Assembly: GCA_022867625.1 (NCBI GenBank)
Contig: JALIFM010000005.1
Location: 62,001 to 126,000 of the forward strand
Source: Lachnospiraceae bacterium NSJ-143
Lineage (GTDB): Bacteria; Bacillota; Clostridia; Lachnospirales; Anaerotignaceae
Length of the DNA: 64,000 bases
Direction of reading: 5' to 3'
In this document: positions 53,626-63,328 of the stretch, one piece after another
How the letters are laid out: each line of letters opens with the position of its first letter
Position numbering within the stretch: the first letter of the stretch is position 1
Translations under genes and position numbers: made by a program
Notes under the pieces: model-generated
The model's input: only the letters and a program-made list of their open reading frames with translations
Told to the model about the DNA's origin: nothing
Database searches by the model: none

Positions 53626-56082
53626 TTGAACTGTTTAAATATCTCGAAAGAGCGGTTTAAAGAAATGATTACAGATAACCTCAGGACAATAACAAGAAAG
53701 ACTGTAGAGACTGCTACACCTGAGGAAATTTATCAGTCGGTGGTATACGCTGTAAAGGATATAGTAAACGATATCTGGATGAAGACCCACGATATGTATT
53801 ATGACAAGGATGTAAAAATGGTTTATTACCTCTCCATGGAATTCCTTATGGGGAGGTTTCTTGGCAACAGCATAATAAACCTTTCGGTTTACGATTCAAT
53901 AAAAGAGGCTCTTGAGGAGCTTGGAGTGGACTACAATGTTATAGAGGAGACAGAGCCGGACCCGGGCCTTGGAAACGGTGGTCTTGGACGCCTTGCCGCC
54001 TGCTTTCTTGATTCACTCTCTACTATGTCGCTGCCTGCGTATGGCTGCGGTATCAGGTACCATTACGGCATTTTTGAGCAGGCGATTGAAAACGGGTATC
54101 AGGTTGAAAGGCCTGATAACTGGCTTGAAAACGGAGACCCATGGGGCCTTAAAAGGAACGAGTACGCTGTTGAGGTTAAATTCGGCGGCAATGTAAGGGC
54201 AGTGCCTAAAGGTAATGGTGAGTACAGGTTTGTGCAGGAAAATTACCATTCTATAATGGCAGTGCCTTACGATTATCCGGTTGTTGGGTATGGCACCAAT
54301 ACAGTGAACACCTTAAGACTGTGGGATGCAAGGCCAAAAAACAAATTTGACCTTAAATCATTTAATGAGGGCAATTACCAGAAGGCCCTTGAGGAACAGA
54401 ATATAGCACACACAATAACTGAGGTGCTTTATCCTGCCGATGAACACTATTCCGGCAAGGAGTTAAGGCTTAGACAGCAGTACTTCTTTATTTCAGCTAC
54501 CGTGCAGAGAGTCATTGAAAGATTTAAAAGGCGGCACAGCGACTTTTCAATTCTTCCGGAGAAGGTGGCTTTTCAGCTGAATGACACGCACCCGACAGTG
54601 GCCGTTGCCGAGCTTATGAGAGTGCTTGTGGATGAAAACGATGTGCCATGGAATAACGCGTGGGAGATTACAAAAAAGGTATGCGGCTATACAAACCATA
54701 CTATTATGAGCGAAGCGCTTGAAAAATGGCCTATGGAGCTTTTCAGCAGGCTTCTTCCAAGAATCTACCAGATAGTTGAGGAGATAAACAGAAGGTTCTG
54801 CCTTGAACTGATTGAAAAGTATGGCAAGGACAGCAACAAAATCCGTAATATGGCTATAATAGCGGACGGACAGGTGAGGATGGCATATCTTGCCATTGTT
54901 GGAAGCCATAGTGTTAACGGAGTTGCAAAGCTCCATACTGAGATACTTAAAACAAAGGAGCTTAAGGATTTTTACCAGCTTTATCCTGAGAAATTCAATA
55001 ACAAGACAAACGGCATTACACAAAGGCGCTGGCTTCTGCACGCAAACCCAAGGCTTGCCGCCCTTGTAACTGAAAAAATAGGTGATGGCTGGATAACTGA
55101 CCTCTCAAAGCTTTCAGGGCTTATGGAATACACTGAAGACGAGGATTTTCTGGGAAGGCTCATGGAAGTTAAAAGGGAAAACAAGAGGGCGCTTGCAGAT
55201 TATATTAAGCTGACCAAGGGAATAGACATAAACCCTGACTCTATATTCGATATACAGGTTAAAAGACTGCATGAATATAAAAGGCAGCTTCTGAATGTCC
55301 TCCATATAATATATCTTTACAACTGCCTTAAAATGAACCCGGGCCTTGATATAGCACCAAGGACTTATATATTTGGGGCTAAAAGCTCGGCTAATTATTA
55401 TATGGCGAAAAAAATAATAAAGCTTATTAACAGTGTTGCTGATGTTGTAAACAGCGATACGTCCATAAACGATAAAATTAAGGTTGTGTTTATGGAAAAC
55501 TACAGGGTATCCCTTGCCGAAAAGCTCATACCTGCGGCGGATATAAGCGAGCAGATATCGACAGCGGGAAAAGAAGCGTCAGGAACAGGCAACATGAAAT
55601 TTATGCTCAATGGCGCTGTGACTCTGGGAACAATGGACGGGGCCAATGTTGAGATATTTGACGAGGTTGGGGCGGACAATATATTTATTTTTGGACTTTC
55701 AGCACAGGAGGCTATGGAAAAATATACCAGTAATTCCTACGACCCGTGGTCGGTATACAACATGAATCAGGGAGCCAGAATGGCCCTTACTTGCCTTATT
55801 AACGGTACATTTGACAGCAATACTGAGCTTTTCAGGGATATATATGATTCTCTGCTCAATGGTGTCAATGGTTCCAGAGCAGATGAATACTTTGTACTGG
55901 CGGATTTTGAGGCATACTGCAAAGCGCATGACCTTATTGAGGAAGCATACAGCGACAAAAAGCGCTGGGCCAAAATGGCGGCTGCCAATATTGCCAAAAG
56001 CGGTAAATTCAGCTCAGACAGGACAATAAGGGAATATGCAGATGAAATATGGGATATAAAACCGGTTGATTTCGGTTTATAA
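53626..56082 (+). CDS. glgP: Glycogen/maltodextrin phosphorylase
   Basis: The 818-residue PLP enzyme releases glucose 1-phosphate from glycogen or maltodextrins. The PLP lysine is in EASGTGNMKFMLNGAVTLGTMDGANVEI, near residue 659. Earlier GNGGLGRLAACFLDS and NDTHPTVAVAELMR are equally typical. The start is TTG 53626, behind GGGAGCGG. It is monocistronic, downstream of prfA by 85 bases, with a strong terminator shared with the convergent peptidase gene. It lets the cell use storage polysaccharide for fermentation. Confidence 0.94.
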   Translation: MNCLNISKERFKEMITDNLRTITRKTVETATPEEIYQSVVYAVKDIVNDIWMKTHDMYYDKDVKMVYYLSMEFLMGRFLGNSIINLSVYDSIKEALEELGVDYNVIEETEPDPGLGNGGLGRLAACFLDSLSTMSLPAYGCGIRYHYGIFEQAIENGYQVERPDNWLENGDPWGLKRNEYAVEVKFGGNVRAVPKGNGEYRFVQENYHSIMAVPYDYPVVGYGTNTVNTLRLWDARPKNKFDLKSFNEGNYQKALEEQNIAHTITEVLYPADEHYSGKELRLRQQYFFISATVQRVIERFKRRHSDFSILPEKVAFQLNDTHPTVAVAELMRVLVDENDVPWNNAWEITKKVCGYTNHTIMSEALEKWPMELFSRLLPRIYQIVEEINRRFCLELIEKYGKDSNKIRNMAIIADGQVRMAYLAIVGSHSVNGVAKLHTEILKTKELKDFYQLYPEKFNNKTNGITQRRWLLHANPRLAALVTEKIGDGWITDLSKLSGLMEYTEDEDFLGRLMEVKRENKRALADYIKLTKGIDINPDSIFDIQVKRLHEYKRQLLNVLHIIYLYNCLKMNPGLDIAPRTYIFGAKSSANYYMAKKIIKLINSVADVVNSDTSINDKIKVVFMENYRVSLAEKLIPAADISEQISTAGKEASGTGNMKFMLNGAVTLGTMDGANVEIFDEVGADNIFIFGLSAQEAMEKYTSNSYDPWSVYNMNQGARMALTCLINGTFDSNTELFRDIYDSLLNGVNGSRADEYFVLADFEAYCKAHDLIEEAYSDKKRWAKMAAANIAKSGKFSSDRTIREYADEIWDIKPVDFGL

Positions 56083-56091
56083 GTTGATTTA

Positions 56092-56122
56092 AAAAGAGCG
56101 GGGGTTAACTCCCGCTCTTTTA
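56092..56122. terminator. Bidirectional terminator between glgP and P1 peptidase
   Basis: Stem AAAGAGCGGG/CCCGCTCTTT with T runs on both strands. Confidence 0.92.
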
Positions 56123-56158
56123 ATAGTTTTATTAAGACGAAACTTCAGCTTTAATCAA

Positions 56159-57271
56159 TTATTTTGGCTGGGTAAACTCAACATCGGTCATTGAGGCGCG
56201 CCCTTCAGTGCCGAGGAGTGTTTCTGCACTGGTTCCTGCGCTTACTATGGCGTCCTCCATGGCATTAACTGCCATGACTCCAAGGAGGTTCATATTTACA
56301 GAAGGCATATTCCATGTGGAGGATTCTGTATTTACAGTGTCAAGGGCTATAGCAAATATTGTATCTCCGTCAGATGCGGTATGTACAGGCCTTATTGCTC
56401 TTGCGTATGCGTCCTGAGCCATCTCTGCAAGCTTTTTGGCTTCCGCCTGTGTAAGCTTTGCGTTTGTCACTATACAGCCGATAGTCGTGTTTTCTACAGC
56501 TTTAGGTGCCTGATAGCGCCCGTCCATTGTATATTCCTCAAGGTCTATAAACTGGTTGTCAGCTGTATGTGAGCCGGCTATTATCTCATTTGTGTCAGGG
56601 TCAACTATGTTTCCGGCGGCATTTACTGCAACTATGGCGCCAACATACAAATCACCGTATTTGTAAGCGCATGAACCAAGGCCGCCCTTCATGGCTTCTG
56701 CGCCTATTGCTGAGGCACTTTTTCCTACTGTAGCTCCGGTTCCGGCGCCAGTATTGCCGTCTGTCCATGGAACCTTCTTGAATGCGTTGTCAGTGGCTTC
56801 ATAGCCCATTTTCTTGTCCGGCCGTACAAAGGCGTTGCCAAAGCCAAGGTCAAAGAGTATAGCGGAAGGAACTATAGGCACAACTGTAGGCCCAACATCA
56901 ACACCCATATTCTTTTCCTCAAGGTATTTCATAACACCGTCGGCAGCTTCAAGCCCAAAGGCGCTGCCGCCTGAAAGGCAAATGGCATTGACAGTCTGTA
57001 CTGTCTTTGTTGGGTCCAGAAGGTCAGTCTCTCGTGTACCGGGAGAGCCGCCTCTTACATCTACAGAGCCGATAGCCCCGTCCGGGTTCTGTACTACAAT
57101 TACCGTACAGCCCGTGCCGTTTTCAAGGTCTGTTGCGTTACCCACCAATATGCCCGGTATGCTTGAAAATGGCACTTCCTGCATTTTGTCTTCTGCGTAG
57201 CCGGCACATGAGAGTGAAAATGTCATGGCCCCAGCCAGCATAAATGAAATCAGTTTCTTTGTGTGCTTCAT
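56159..57271 (-). CDS. Secreted P1 (DmpA-type) aminopeptidase/amidase
   Basis: The 370-residue protein is a DmpA/L-aminopeptidase of the P1 N-terminal nucleophile superfamily, which self-cleaves to activate. LSGGSAFGLEAADGV (99-113), GNTGAGTGATVGK (172-184) and ENTTIGCIVTNAKL (260-273), the usual processing region, identify it. Residues 1-26 form a signal peptide (basic start, LAGAMTFSLSCAG core, cleavage probably after GYA), which is unusual since many homologues are cytoplasmic. It may act on exported peptides or amides. The gene stands alone between two terminators. Confidence 0.88.
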   Translation of the reverse strand: MKHTKKLISFMLAGAMTFSLSCAGYAEDKMQEVPFSSIPGILVGNATDLENGTGCTVIVVQNPDGAIGSVDVRGGSPGTRETDLLDPTKTVQTVNAICLSGGSAFGLEAADGVMKYLEEKNMGVDVGPTVVPIVPSAILFDLGFGNAFVRPDKKMGYEATDNAFKKVPWTDGNTGAGTGATVGKSASAIGAEAMKGGLGSCAYKYGDLYVGAIVAVNAAGNIVDPDTNEIIAGSHTADNQFIDLEEYTMDGRYQAPKAVENTTIGCIVTNAKLTQAEAKKLAEMAQDAYARAIRPVHTASDGDTIFAIALDTVNTESSTWNMPSVNMNLLGVMAVNAMEDAIVSAGTSAETLLGTEGRASMTDVEFTQPK

Positions 57272-57465
57272 ATAAAACCCCTCCTTATATGCTTGTCCAT
57301 CAATAATGCATAGTTATTGACAGGCAAATAATGAATATATAACCAATATACCATTTAGGGTTTTATAAAGCAATAAAATATACATGAAAAATAAAAATAT
57401 ATTACACATTTTTAGTCAATATATGACAAAAATCAGAGCTGAATTATATAATATGCGGTTATAAT

Positions 57466-57503
57466 ATAAAAAAGCCGTAAGCATTTAATAATGCTTACGG
57501 CTT
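57466..57503 (-). terminator. Terminator of the LysM-esterase gene
   Basis: Stem AAGCCGTAAGCAT/ATGCTTACGGCTT; the T run on the minus strand corresponds to AAAAAA at 57467-57473. Confidence 0.9.
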
Positions 57504-57523
57504 AAATAGCCAATCAGTGCAGA

Positions 57524-58945
57524 TTATTTTGTCTGAGCGAAAACCCAGTCTCTCATTTCCTGGTTTGCATAGCATGCATCCCATGAGAAGTGAGCTGATG
57601 GAGCAAATACTGCGCCTTCAGGATAGATTGTTGATTTATACTCAACGCCGGCTTTGTCAAGAGCCTCAAGTGTCGGGTAAAGGTATTCGTCAGGATTTAC
57701 TGTAGGGTCATCAGCAGCGTGGAATATCCACATAGGTATGCCCTTGAGAGCCTCAACCTTTGCAGGGTCAGCGCCGCCAGCGTCTGGAACAAGAGCGGCA
57801 AAGGTATCAGGGTGCTCTATAGCAAGTGCGTATGTAGCGAATCCTCCGGCTGAAAGGCCAGTCATATATACTTTGTTTGCATCTACAGAATAGTCTTTCA
57901 TAACCTTTTCAAGAAGGTTATAAGCTGCTACAGAATATTTTGAAAGTGCAAATGAGTTGTCAGCTTTGCCGCTTCTGTATTCCATAAGGCTTGTCCAGTT
58001 GTCATTGTCGTCTTCTGAAGCGCACTGAGGTGCTAAAACGATACACTCGTTGTGGCCTTTTTCAGAATCCTTAGCCCAGACTGTAGCCATCTGGTATCTC
58101 TTAAGTATCATATCTGTGCTCTGAGCCCTCTGTCCTGAACCGTGAAGGGCAAATACAAGAGGATATTCCTTGTCAGGGTCATAGTTTGAAGGTACATATA
58201 TGGCGTAAGGCATATCAACTCCTGTAGCTTCATCTTTGTATGACTCAATCTTAAATAAATTGTATGTATCAGTGTCACATGCCCTTACAACTGTAACCTT
58301 GTATGTGTTGGTTTCTTCTCCGGCTGTAACGGTAATTTCTACATCTGTAACAAGCTCTACATCATAGTCGGCGTATTCCTGGCTGAGCTTGACAACAGCG
58401 CTGTCTCCAGCTTTTACTTCCTCTCCGGCTACTGTTACAGTTACGCCTTCCGGAGCTTCAGGAGTGATTTTAACAGCATAAATATCACTCTGAACATTCA
58501 TAGTGTATTCTTTTGTTTCCGGTGCAAACTCAGGTGTAATTGCGTTTTCTGTAAGTGTGATGTCATCAACCTTAAGTCCTGTAAGCTCCGCCTTTACTTC
58601 CTTTGCCTCTGTTGTCTCTGCTGGAGTAATTACCTCAGCTGGAACAGTTTCCTTCTTTTCCTCCTCAGCAGGCTTCACTGTCTCGGCAGGTTTAGCCGCC
58701 TCCTTTGAGCCTGTGTCAGGAACCTGAAGAACCTGGTCCGGGAAAATGAGGTTAGGGTTTGCAAGCTTGTTCATATCAGCTAAAACCCTCCATGTTGTGT
58801 CGTACTTAGGAGCGATTTTTGATAAACAATCACCCTTCTGTACTACGTACTGTCCAGCCATTGCCAGCGGTGCGCTGCCGAGAACCATTACCGCTGATAA
58901 TGTGCCGGCAGCAATTCTTGAAACTGTTGACTTTTTCATTTGCAA
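57524..58945 (-). CDS. Secreted LysM, cadherin-like and esterase-domain protein
   Basis: The 473-residue exported protein has four parts. A signal peptide (1-30, cleavage after AMA) is followed by a LysM domain (YVVQKGDCLSKIAPKYDTTW to QVLQVP, about 33-76), a Pro/Glu-rich linker (77-115), and a cadherin-like beta-sandwich domain (about 118-226, ending YKVTVVRA). The C-terminal half is an alpha/beta-hydrolase like feruloyl esterase or PHB depolymerase: LVFALHGSG, nucleophile in GLSAGGFATYA (about 364), acid in AADDPTV, histidine in HFSW (about 452). It is anchored to peptidoglycan and may de-esterify plant polymers or cell-surface glycans. Strong codon bias suggests high expression. Confidence 0.87.
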   Translation of the reverse strand: MQMKKSTVSRIAAGTLSAVMVLGSAPLAMAGQYVVQKGDCLSKIAPKYDTTWRVLADMNKLANPNLIFPDQVLQVPDTGSKEAAKPAETVKPAEEEKKETVPAEVITPAETTEAKEVKAELTGLKVDDITLTENAITPEFAPETKEYTMNVQSDIYAVKITPEAPEGVTVTVAGEEVKAGDSAVVKLSQEYADYDVELVTDVEITVTAGEETNTYKVTVVRACDTDTYNLFKIESYKDEATGVDMPYAIYVPSNYDPDKEYPLVFALHGSGQRAQSTDMILKRYQMATVWAKDSEKGHNECIVLAPQCASEDDNDNWTSLMEYRSGKADNSFALSKYSVAAYNLLEKVMKDYSVDANKVYMTGLSAGGFATYALAIEHPDTFAALVPDAGGADPAKVEALKGIPMWIFHAADDPTVNPDEYLYPTLEALDKAGVEYKSTIYPEGAVFAPSAHFSWDACYANQEMRDWVFAQTK

Positions 58946-59333
58946 TCTCCCCTTAAAATATAGTTAAAAAACATACAATTAAATTTTAACACTAATTAAT
59001 ATTTCAGTCAAATGTATATTTCGTATGCGACATTGCAAAACAGCTATTTTGGCGTTATGTTAAAAGGAAAGAGCGATTTTGTCATAAAAAATTAAGGATT
59101 TTTTTGGACAATATAAGTTGACTTTAAAATATATGTACAATTTATATAAGAAAAAATGCAGATAATAAAAATCAGCAGACCATAATATGTGTGTTTTTAC
59201 TGAAATATTTTTTGTCTGTAATGTTTGAAAAAAATTATAACAGCTATAGGTACAGAAATGAGTATTGCGGTGAATTTTGTTGACCTGCAATAATAATATT
59301 GATATAATTTTTAAAATGATAAGGAGAGATGAT
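58946..59333 (+). other. Divergent intergenic region with yqeG promoter
   Basis: No gene seen. On the + strand TTGACC (59280-59285) and perfect TATAAT (59303-59308) with 17-base spacing form the promoter of the yqeG operon. The minus-strand promoter of the LysM-esterase gene must lie near 58960-59010; I cannot choose its elements. Confidence 0.7.
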
Positions 59334-59846
59334 ATGCTGGAACGTTTTTTCCCGGATTTATATGTGAAATCGATATTTGATATTCCAACAGAGGAACTGA
59401 AAAAAAGGGGAATTAAAGCACTTGTTTTTGATATAGACAATACTGTGGCGCCGTTTGATGTGGCTGAGCCGGATGACAGAACAGCAGGGCTTTTTAAATC
59501 ATTTGCCAGTGAGGGTTTTTCTCTCTGCCTGCTTTCAAACAATAATAAGGAAAGAGTGGAGCTGTTTAACAGAAAGCTCGGGGCGATTGCGGTTTTTAAA
59601 GCGGGAAAGCCGGGAATTAAAAAGCTGAATGAAGCCATGAAGAATATGGGGTCGGATAAAAGCTCTACAGCCGTAATAGGCGACCAGGTTTTTACAGATA
59701 TGTACTGTGCGCACAGGGCTGGGGTGTTGGCTATTTATACCGAGCCCATATGCAGCAGAGACCAGCTTATTACAAAAGTAAAAAGGGGCGCAGAAAGGTT
59801 TGTGCTTAATATTTACAAAAGGAGAAAGGGTAATGGAGGTATTTGA
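59334..59846 (+). CDS. YqeG family HAD phosphatase
   Basis: The 170-residue HAD-superfamily (subfamily IIIA) hydrolase has the catalytic DIDNT motif near residues 33-37, SNN near 64-66, a conserved Lys near KAGKPG (about 85-90) and a late IGDQVFTD motif near 110-117. YqeG proteins are conserved in Firmicutes and probably dephosphorylate a lipid or small molecule, but the substrate is not known. AAGGAGAG selects ATG 59334 over an earlier start. It overlaps aroE by 14 bases. Confidence 0.9.
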   Translation: MLERFFPDLYVKSIFDIPTEELKKRGIKALVFDIDNTVAPFDVAEPDDRTAGLFKSFASEGFSLCLLSNNNKERVELFNRKLGAIAVFKAGKPGIKKLNEAMKNMGSDKSSTAVIGDQVFTDMYCAHRAGVLAIYTEPICSRDQLITKVKRGAERFVLNIYKRRKGNGGI

Positions 59847-60711
59847 CTTTTATAATGGCGAGACAAAACCGTTCGGTATAATCGGAAACCCGATAGGCCA
59901 CAGCTTTTCGCCGGTTCTTCAAAATACAGTGCTTAAAGAGCTTGGCTCTAACGGTGTGTATGTGCCGTTCAGGGTTGAGGACAGCGAGCTTAAAAAGGCG
60001 GTCGAAGGTCTTTACGCACTTGGCTTTGAGGGCATAAATGTGACTGTTCCGCACAAAAAGTCCGTTATGCAATACCTGTGCGGTATAGATGAAACAGCAG
60101 AGCTTGTTGGAGCTGTTAATACACTCAAGCGTACAGAAAACGGCTTTAAAGGGTACAACACAGATATACTTGGACTTAAAAAAAGCTTTGAGCTTAACAA
60201 TATAAACGTAAAAGGCAAGCGTGCATTGCTTCTTGGTGCAGGAGGCGCAGCCAATTCAGCCGCTGTGCTGTTGGCTAAGCTTGGGGCTTCAGAAATTATA
60301 TTTGTAAACCGCACTTTGGATAAAGCGGAGGCTTTAAAAAAGCATGTTGATAAATTCTACTCCGGAAAGACTTCGGTTATGGGCTTTGGCGATATATATG
60401 ATTCTGGTAAGCCGGATATTGTTGTAAACGCTACATCTGTTGGTATGGGCGAGGGAGTTTGGGAATCGCCTGTGGCAAAGCCTGAGCTCTTTGAGGGAAT
60501 AGCGGCGGTTTTTGACATTGTTTATATACCGTGGAAGACAAAGCTCCTGTCGGATGCGGAAAAATATGGGTGCAAATGTGTAAACGGCTTTGACATGCTT
60601 ATTTATCAGGGGCTTGCGTCGTATGAAATATGGCATGAAACAGAAATTGAGGATTTAAAAGCTATAGAAATCAGGGATACCCTGTCGGAGTATTTTTTAA
60701 AGAGGCGGTAA
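59833..60711 (+). CDS. aroE: Shikimate 5-dehydrogenase
   Basis: AroE (292 residues) reduces 3-dehydroshikimate to shikimate with NADPH. The substrate site IGNPIGHSFSPVLQN (about 16-30), VTVPHKKSV with the catalytic lysine (about 75-83), the nucleotide loop LLGAGGAANSAAV, VNRT for the NADPH phosphate, and NATSVGMG are all present. AAAGGAG-type site within yqeG selects ATG 59833. The fused shikimate kinase-dehydroquinase follows 3 bases later. Confidence 0.95.
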   Translation: MEVFDFYNGETKPFGIIGNPIGHSFSPVLQNTVLKELGSNGVYVPFRVEDSELKKAVEGLYALGFEGINVTVPHKKSVMQYLCGIDETAELVGAVNTLKRTENGFKGYNTDILGLKKSFELNNINVKGKRALLLGAGGAANSAAVLLAKLGASEIIFVNRTLDKAEALKKHVDKFYSGKTSVMGFGDIYDSGKPDIVVNATSVGMGEGVWESPVAKPELFEGIAAVFDIVYIPWKTKLLSDAEKYGCKCVNGFDMLIYQGLASYEIWHETEIEDLKAIEIRDTLSEYFLKRR

Positions 60712-60714
60712 ATA

Positions 60715-61668
60715 ATGAATATAGACAGAAACATTGTCCTTATAGGCTTTATGGGCTGTGGAAAGACAACATTTGGAAAAAAGCTGTCAAAGAAGCTCAG
60801 GTGCGGTTTTATAGATACTGACCGTTACATTGAGTTAAAAGAGGGAATGAGCATACCGCAGATATTTGCAGAAAAGGGCGAGAAGGTTTTCAGACAGATT
60901 GAGTCGCAGGTATGCGAGGAAGCAGCGGCAAAAAACGGCGTTGTGGTAGCTACAGGAGGTGGGATAATAAAAAATCCCGAAAACATGAGACTGCTTAAAA
61001 AAAATGGAGTTGTGGTTTACCTTAAAGCTACTCCGGAACATATATACAGAAATATAGGAAATGATAACGGAAGGCCGCTTTTGAGGGGCGGCGACAAGAT
61101 GGAAAAAATAACTTCACTTTTAAGTGAAAGGGTACCTGTTTACGAAAAATACGCCGATATCACGGTTTCAGTTACCGGAGGCACTGTAAATCAGGTGACC
61201 GACAGAATAGCCAATAGTCTGGAGGGGATATTTATGAAGAAAATCTGTGTTATCCATGGGCCTAACCTTAATTTCACAGGAATACGTGAAAAGGGCATAT
61301 ACGGTACAAAAAACCTTGATGAGATTAACTCTTATATTATAGAAGAAGGTACAAGACTCGGGTTTGAGGTAGAGGTGTTCCAGTCTAATTTTGAGGGCGC
61401 AATAATAGACCGTCTTCAGAAATGCTATTATGACAACGTGGACGGGATAGTAATAAATCCGGGCGCCTATACCCATTACAGCTATGCCATAAGGGATGCG
61501 ATAGCATCAGTCCAGATACCTGCGGTTGAGGTCCATCTTTCAAATATACATACGCGTGACGAGTTCAGACACAAGTCGGTAACTGCACCTGCCTGCATTG
61601 GACAGATGTGCGGATTTGGCGAGTATGGGTATGTATTGGCCATGTCGGCTTTGAAAATGCGTATATAA
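60715..61668 (+). CDS. Fused shikimate kinase - type II 3-dehydroquinate dehydratase
   Basis: The 317-residue protein joins two shikimate pathway enzymes. Residues 1-173 are shikimate kinase (AroK): P-loop GFMGCGKTT at 11-19, FIDTDRYIE at 32-40, and ATGGGII near 80-86. Residues 174-317 are type II dehydroquinase (AroQ): IHGPNLNFTG, EKGIYGT with the catalytic tyrosine, NPGAYTHYS, and EVHLSNIHTRDEFRHKS. There is no stop between them. An in-frame ATG at 61234 behind GGAGGGG (61221-61227) could also start AroQ by itself. The order AroE, AroK, AroQ then efp is a shikimate cluster. Confidence 0.93.
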   Translation: MNIDRNIVLIGFMGCGKTTFGKKLSKKLRCGFIDTDRYIELKEGMSIPQIFAEKGEKVFRQIESQVCEEAAAKNGVVVATGGGIIKNPENMRLLKKNGVVVYLKATPEHIYRNIGNDNGRPLLRGGDKMEKITSLLSERVPVYEKYADITVSVTGGTVNQVTDRIANSLEGIFMKKICVIHGPNLNFTGIREKGIYGTKNLDEINSYIIEEGTRLGFEVEVFQSNFEGAIIDRLQKCYYDNVDGIVINPGAYTHYSYAIRDAIASVQIPAVEVHLSNIHTRDEFRHKSVTAPACIGQMCGFGEYGYVLAMSALKMRI

Positions 61669-61758
61669 CAGGAAATTTTTAAATTTTCTATTGCGAAATG
61701 GCATGATTTATTTTAAACTATATAAAACAGACACGTAATATACTAAGGAGGATTTTTA

Positions 61759-62322
61759 ATGATATCTGCAAGTGAATTTAGAAACGGCGCTACTATAGAG
61801 TTTGAGGGCGAAATATTTGTTGTACTTGAGTTCCAGCATGTAAAACCTGGAAAGGGTGCCGCTTTCGTTCGTACCAAAATCAAAAACCTTAAGACTGGAA
61901 GCGTTGTTGAGAGAACTTTCAGACCTACAGAGAAGATGCCAAGGGCACATATTGACAGGCTTGATATGCAGTACCTTTACAATGACGGCGACCTTTACCA
62001 CTTTATGAATACTGAGACATTTGAGCAGATAGCCGTAAACGCTGAACAGATTGGCGACACGCTTAAATTTGTTAAAGAAAACGAAATGGTTAAAATACTT
62101 TCACATGAGGGAGCTGTATTCGGTATTGAGCCTCCACTTTTTGTAGAGCTTGAAATTACAGAGACAGAGCCTGGATTTGCAGGAAACACTGCTCAGGGAG
62201 CTACAAAGCCAGCTGTTGTTGAAACAGGGGCTACAGTAAACGTACCTCTTTTCATCAATCAGGGCGAAATTATTAAAATTGATACAAGAACAGGCGAGTA
62301 CCTTGGCCGTGTGAATAGCTGA
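61759..62322 (+). CDS. efp: Translation elongation factor P
   Basis: EF-P (187 residues) rescues ribosomes stalled on proline runs. The modification-loop [15 protein letters not shown] (about 30-44) with Lys at the PGKG tip is present, then TVERTFRP-like [11 protein letters not shown] and the C-terminal [14 protein letters not shown] and [21 protein letters not shown] precedes ATG. Codon use is biased toward highly expressed genes. Confidence 0.96.
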   Translation: MISASEFRNGATIEFEGEIFVVLEFQHVKPGKGAAFVRTKIKNLKTGSVVERTFRPTEKMPRAHIDRLDMQYLYNDGDLYHFMNTETFEQIAVNAEQIGDTLKFVKENEMVKILSHEGAVFGIEPPLFVELEITETEPGFAGNTAQGATKPAVVETGATVNVPLFINQGEIIKIDTRTGEYLGRVNS

Positions 62323-62347
62323 TTAAACACATAAATGATTTAATCAT

Positions 62348-62390
62348 AAAAAGCTGCAGGATGGTTTAATCCTGTAGCTTTTCGTTTTTA
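62348..62390 (+). terminator. Terminator after efp
   Basis: Stem AAAAGCTGCAGGAT/ATCCTGTAGCTTTT (one G-T) followed by a T-rich stretch. Confidence 0.88.
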
Positions 62391-62424
62391 ATTGATACAG
62401 ATAATTATAAAGAGGTTTGTTAAA

Positions 62425-63315
62425 ATGGGGAAAAACTATTTAAAATACATATTGTCGCTGCTTATATTTGGCTCTAACGGTATTATAGCAAGCGGCATAG
62501 GCTTGAGCAGCACAAGAATTGTGCTTTTCAGGACAATTACCGGAAGCCTGTTTTTGAGTGCTGTTTTACTGGCTGGTAAAGACAAGCCGCGGCTTGGAGA
62601 AATTAAAAGGCAGTTAATACCGTCGGCTGTATCTGGAATTTCAATGGGGCTGAGCTGGATATTCCTTTTTGAAGCATACAGGCAAAGCGGTGTGAGCACA
62701 GCTACGCTGATGTATTACTGCGGACCGGTTATAGTAATGGCTTTGTCGCCGTTTGTTTTTAAGGAAAGGCTTGAAGGCGGAAAAATTTTTGGCATAGTGA
62801 TTGTGCTTGTTGGAATGGTGCTTGTAAACGGTGCAGATTTTTTAAATAGTGGTCTGTCGTTTGGAATGGCATGCGGTTTGCTTTCTGCGGTTTTGTATGC
62901 CCTTATGATTATATCCAATAAAAAAATAAAGGGCATATCCGGTATTGAGATAACATGGATGCAGCTGATAACAGCCTTTGTGGTAGTGTTTTTGTGTTCA
63001 GTTTTTACCGACCGCAGTCCGGTAATAATAAGCACAGAGGGGTTTATCAGGCTTTTAATACTCGGCATAGTAAATACCGGGTTAGGGTGTTTCTTATATT
63101 TTTCATCTATAAATGTAATGCCTGCTGGCTCTGTAGCAATACTGAGCTATATTGACCCGTTGTCTGCCCTTGTTTTTTCATCTGTATTCCTTTCAGAACA
63201 TCTGAGTCTGCAACAGGCTGTAGGCGCGGGTTTAATACTTTGTGGAGCGGCGGCAGGTGAGCTTTTGTTTTCTCACAGGAGAAAAAACAGGGAGACGGTA
63301 AAAAATACCGTGTAA
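62425..63315 (+). CDS. EamA family (DMT) transporter
   Basis: The 296-residue protein has about ten hydrophobic segments and the two EamA repeats (roughly 5-125 and 145-285). SSTRIVLFRTITGSLFL in the first repeat and the second-repeat ending SVAILSYIDPLSALVFSSVFL are typical of drug/metabolite transporters. The substrate is unknown. It faces a second EamA gene on the opposite strand (63735 onward) across a tRNA-Leu. AGAGGTTTG is a modest site before ATG 62425. Confidence 0.9.
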   Translation: MGKNYLKYILSLLIFGSNGIIASGIGLSSTRIVLFRTITGSLFLSAVLLAGKDKPRLGEIKRQLIPSAVSGISMGLSWIFLFEAYRQSGVSTATLMYYCGPVIVMALSPFVFKERLEGGKIFGIVIVLVGMVLVNGADFLNSGLSFGMACGLLSAVLYALMIISNKKIKGISGIEITWMQLITAFVVVFLCSVFTDRSPVIISTEGFIRLLILGIVNTGLGCFLYFSSINVMPAGSVAILSYIDPLSALVFSSVFLSEHLSLQQAVGAGLILCGAAAGELLFSHRRKNRETVKNTV

Positions 63316-63328
63316 AAATATTTTTATA

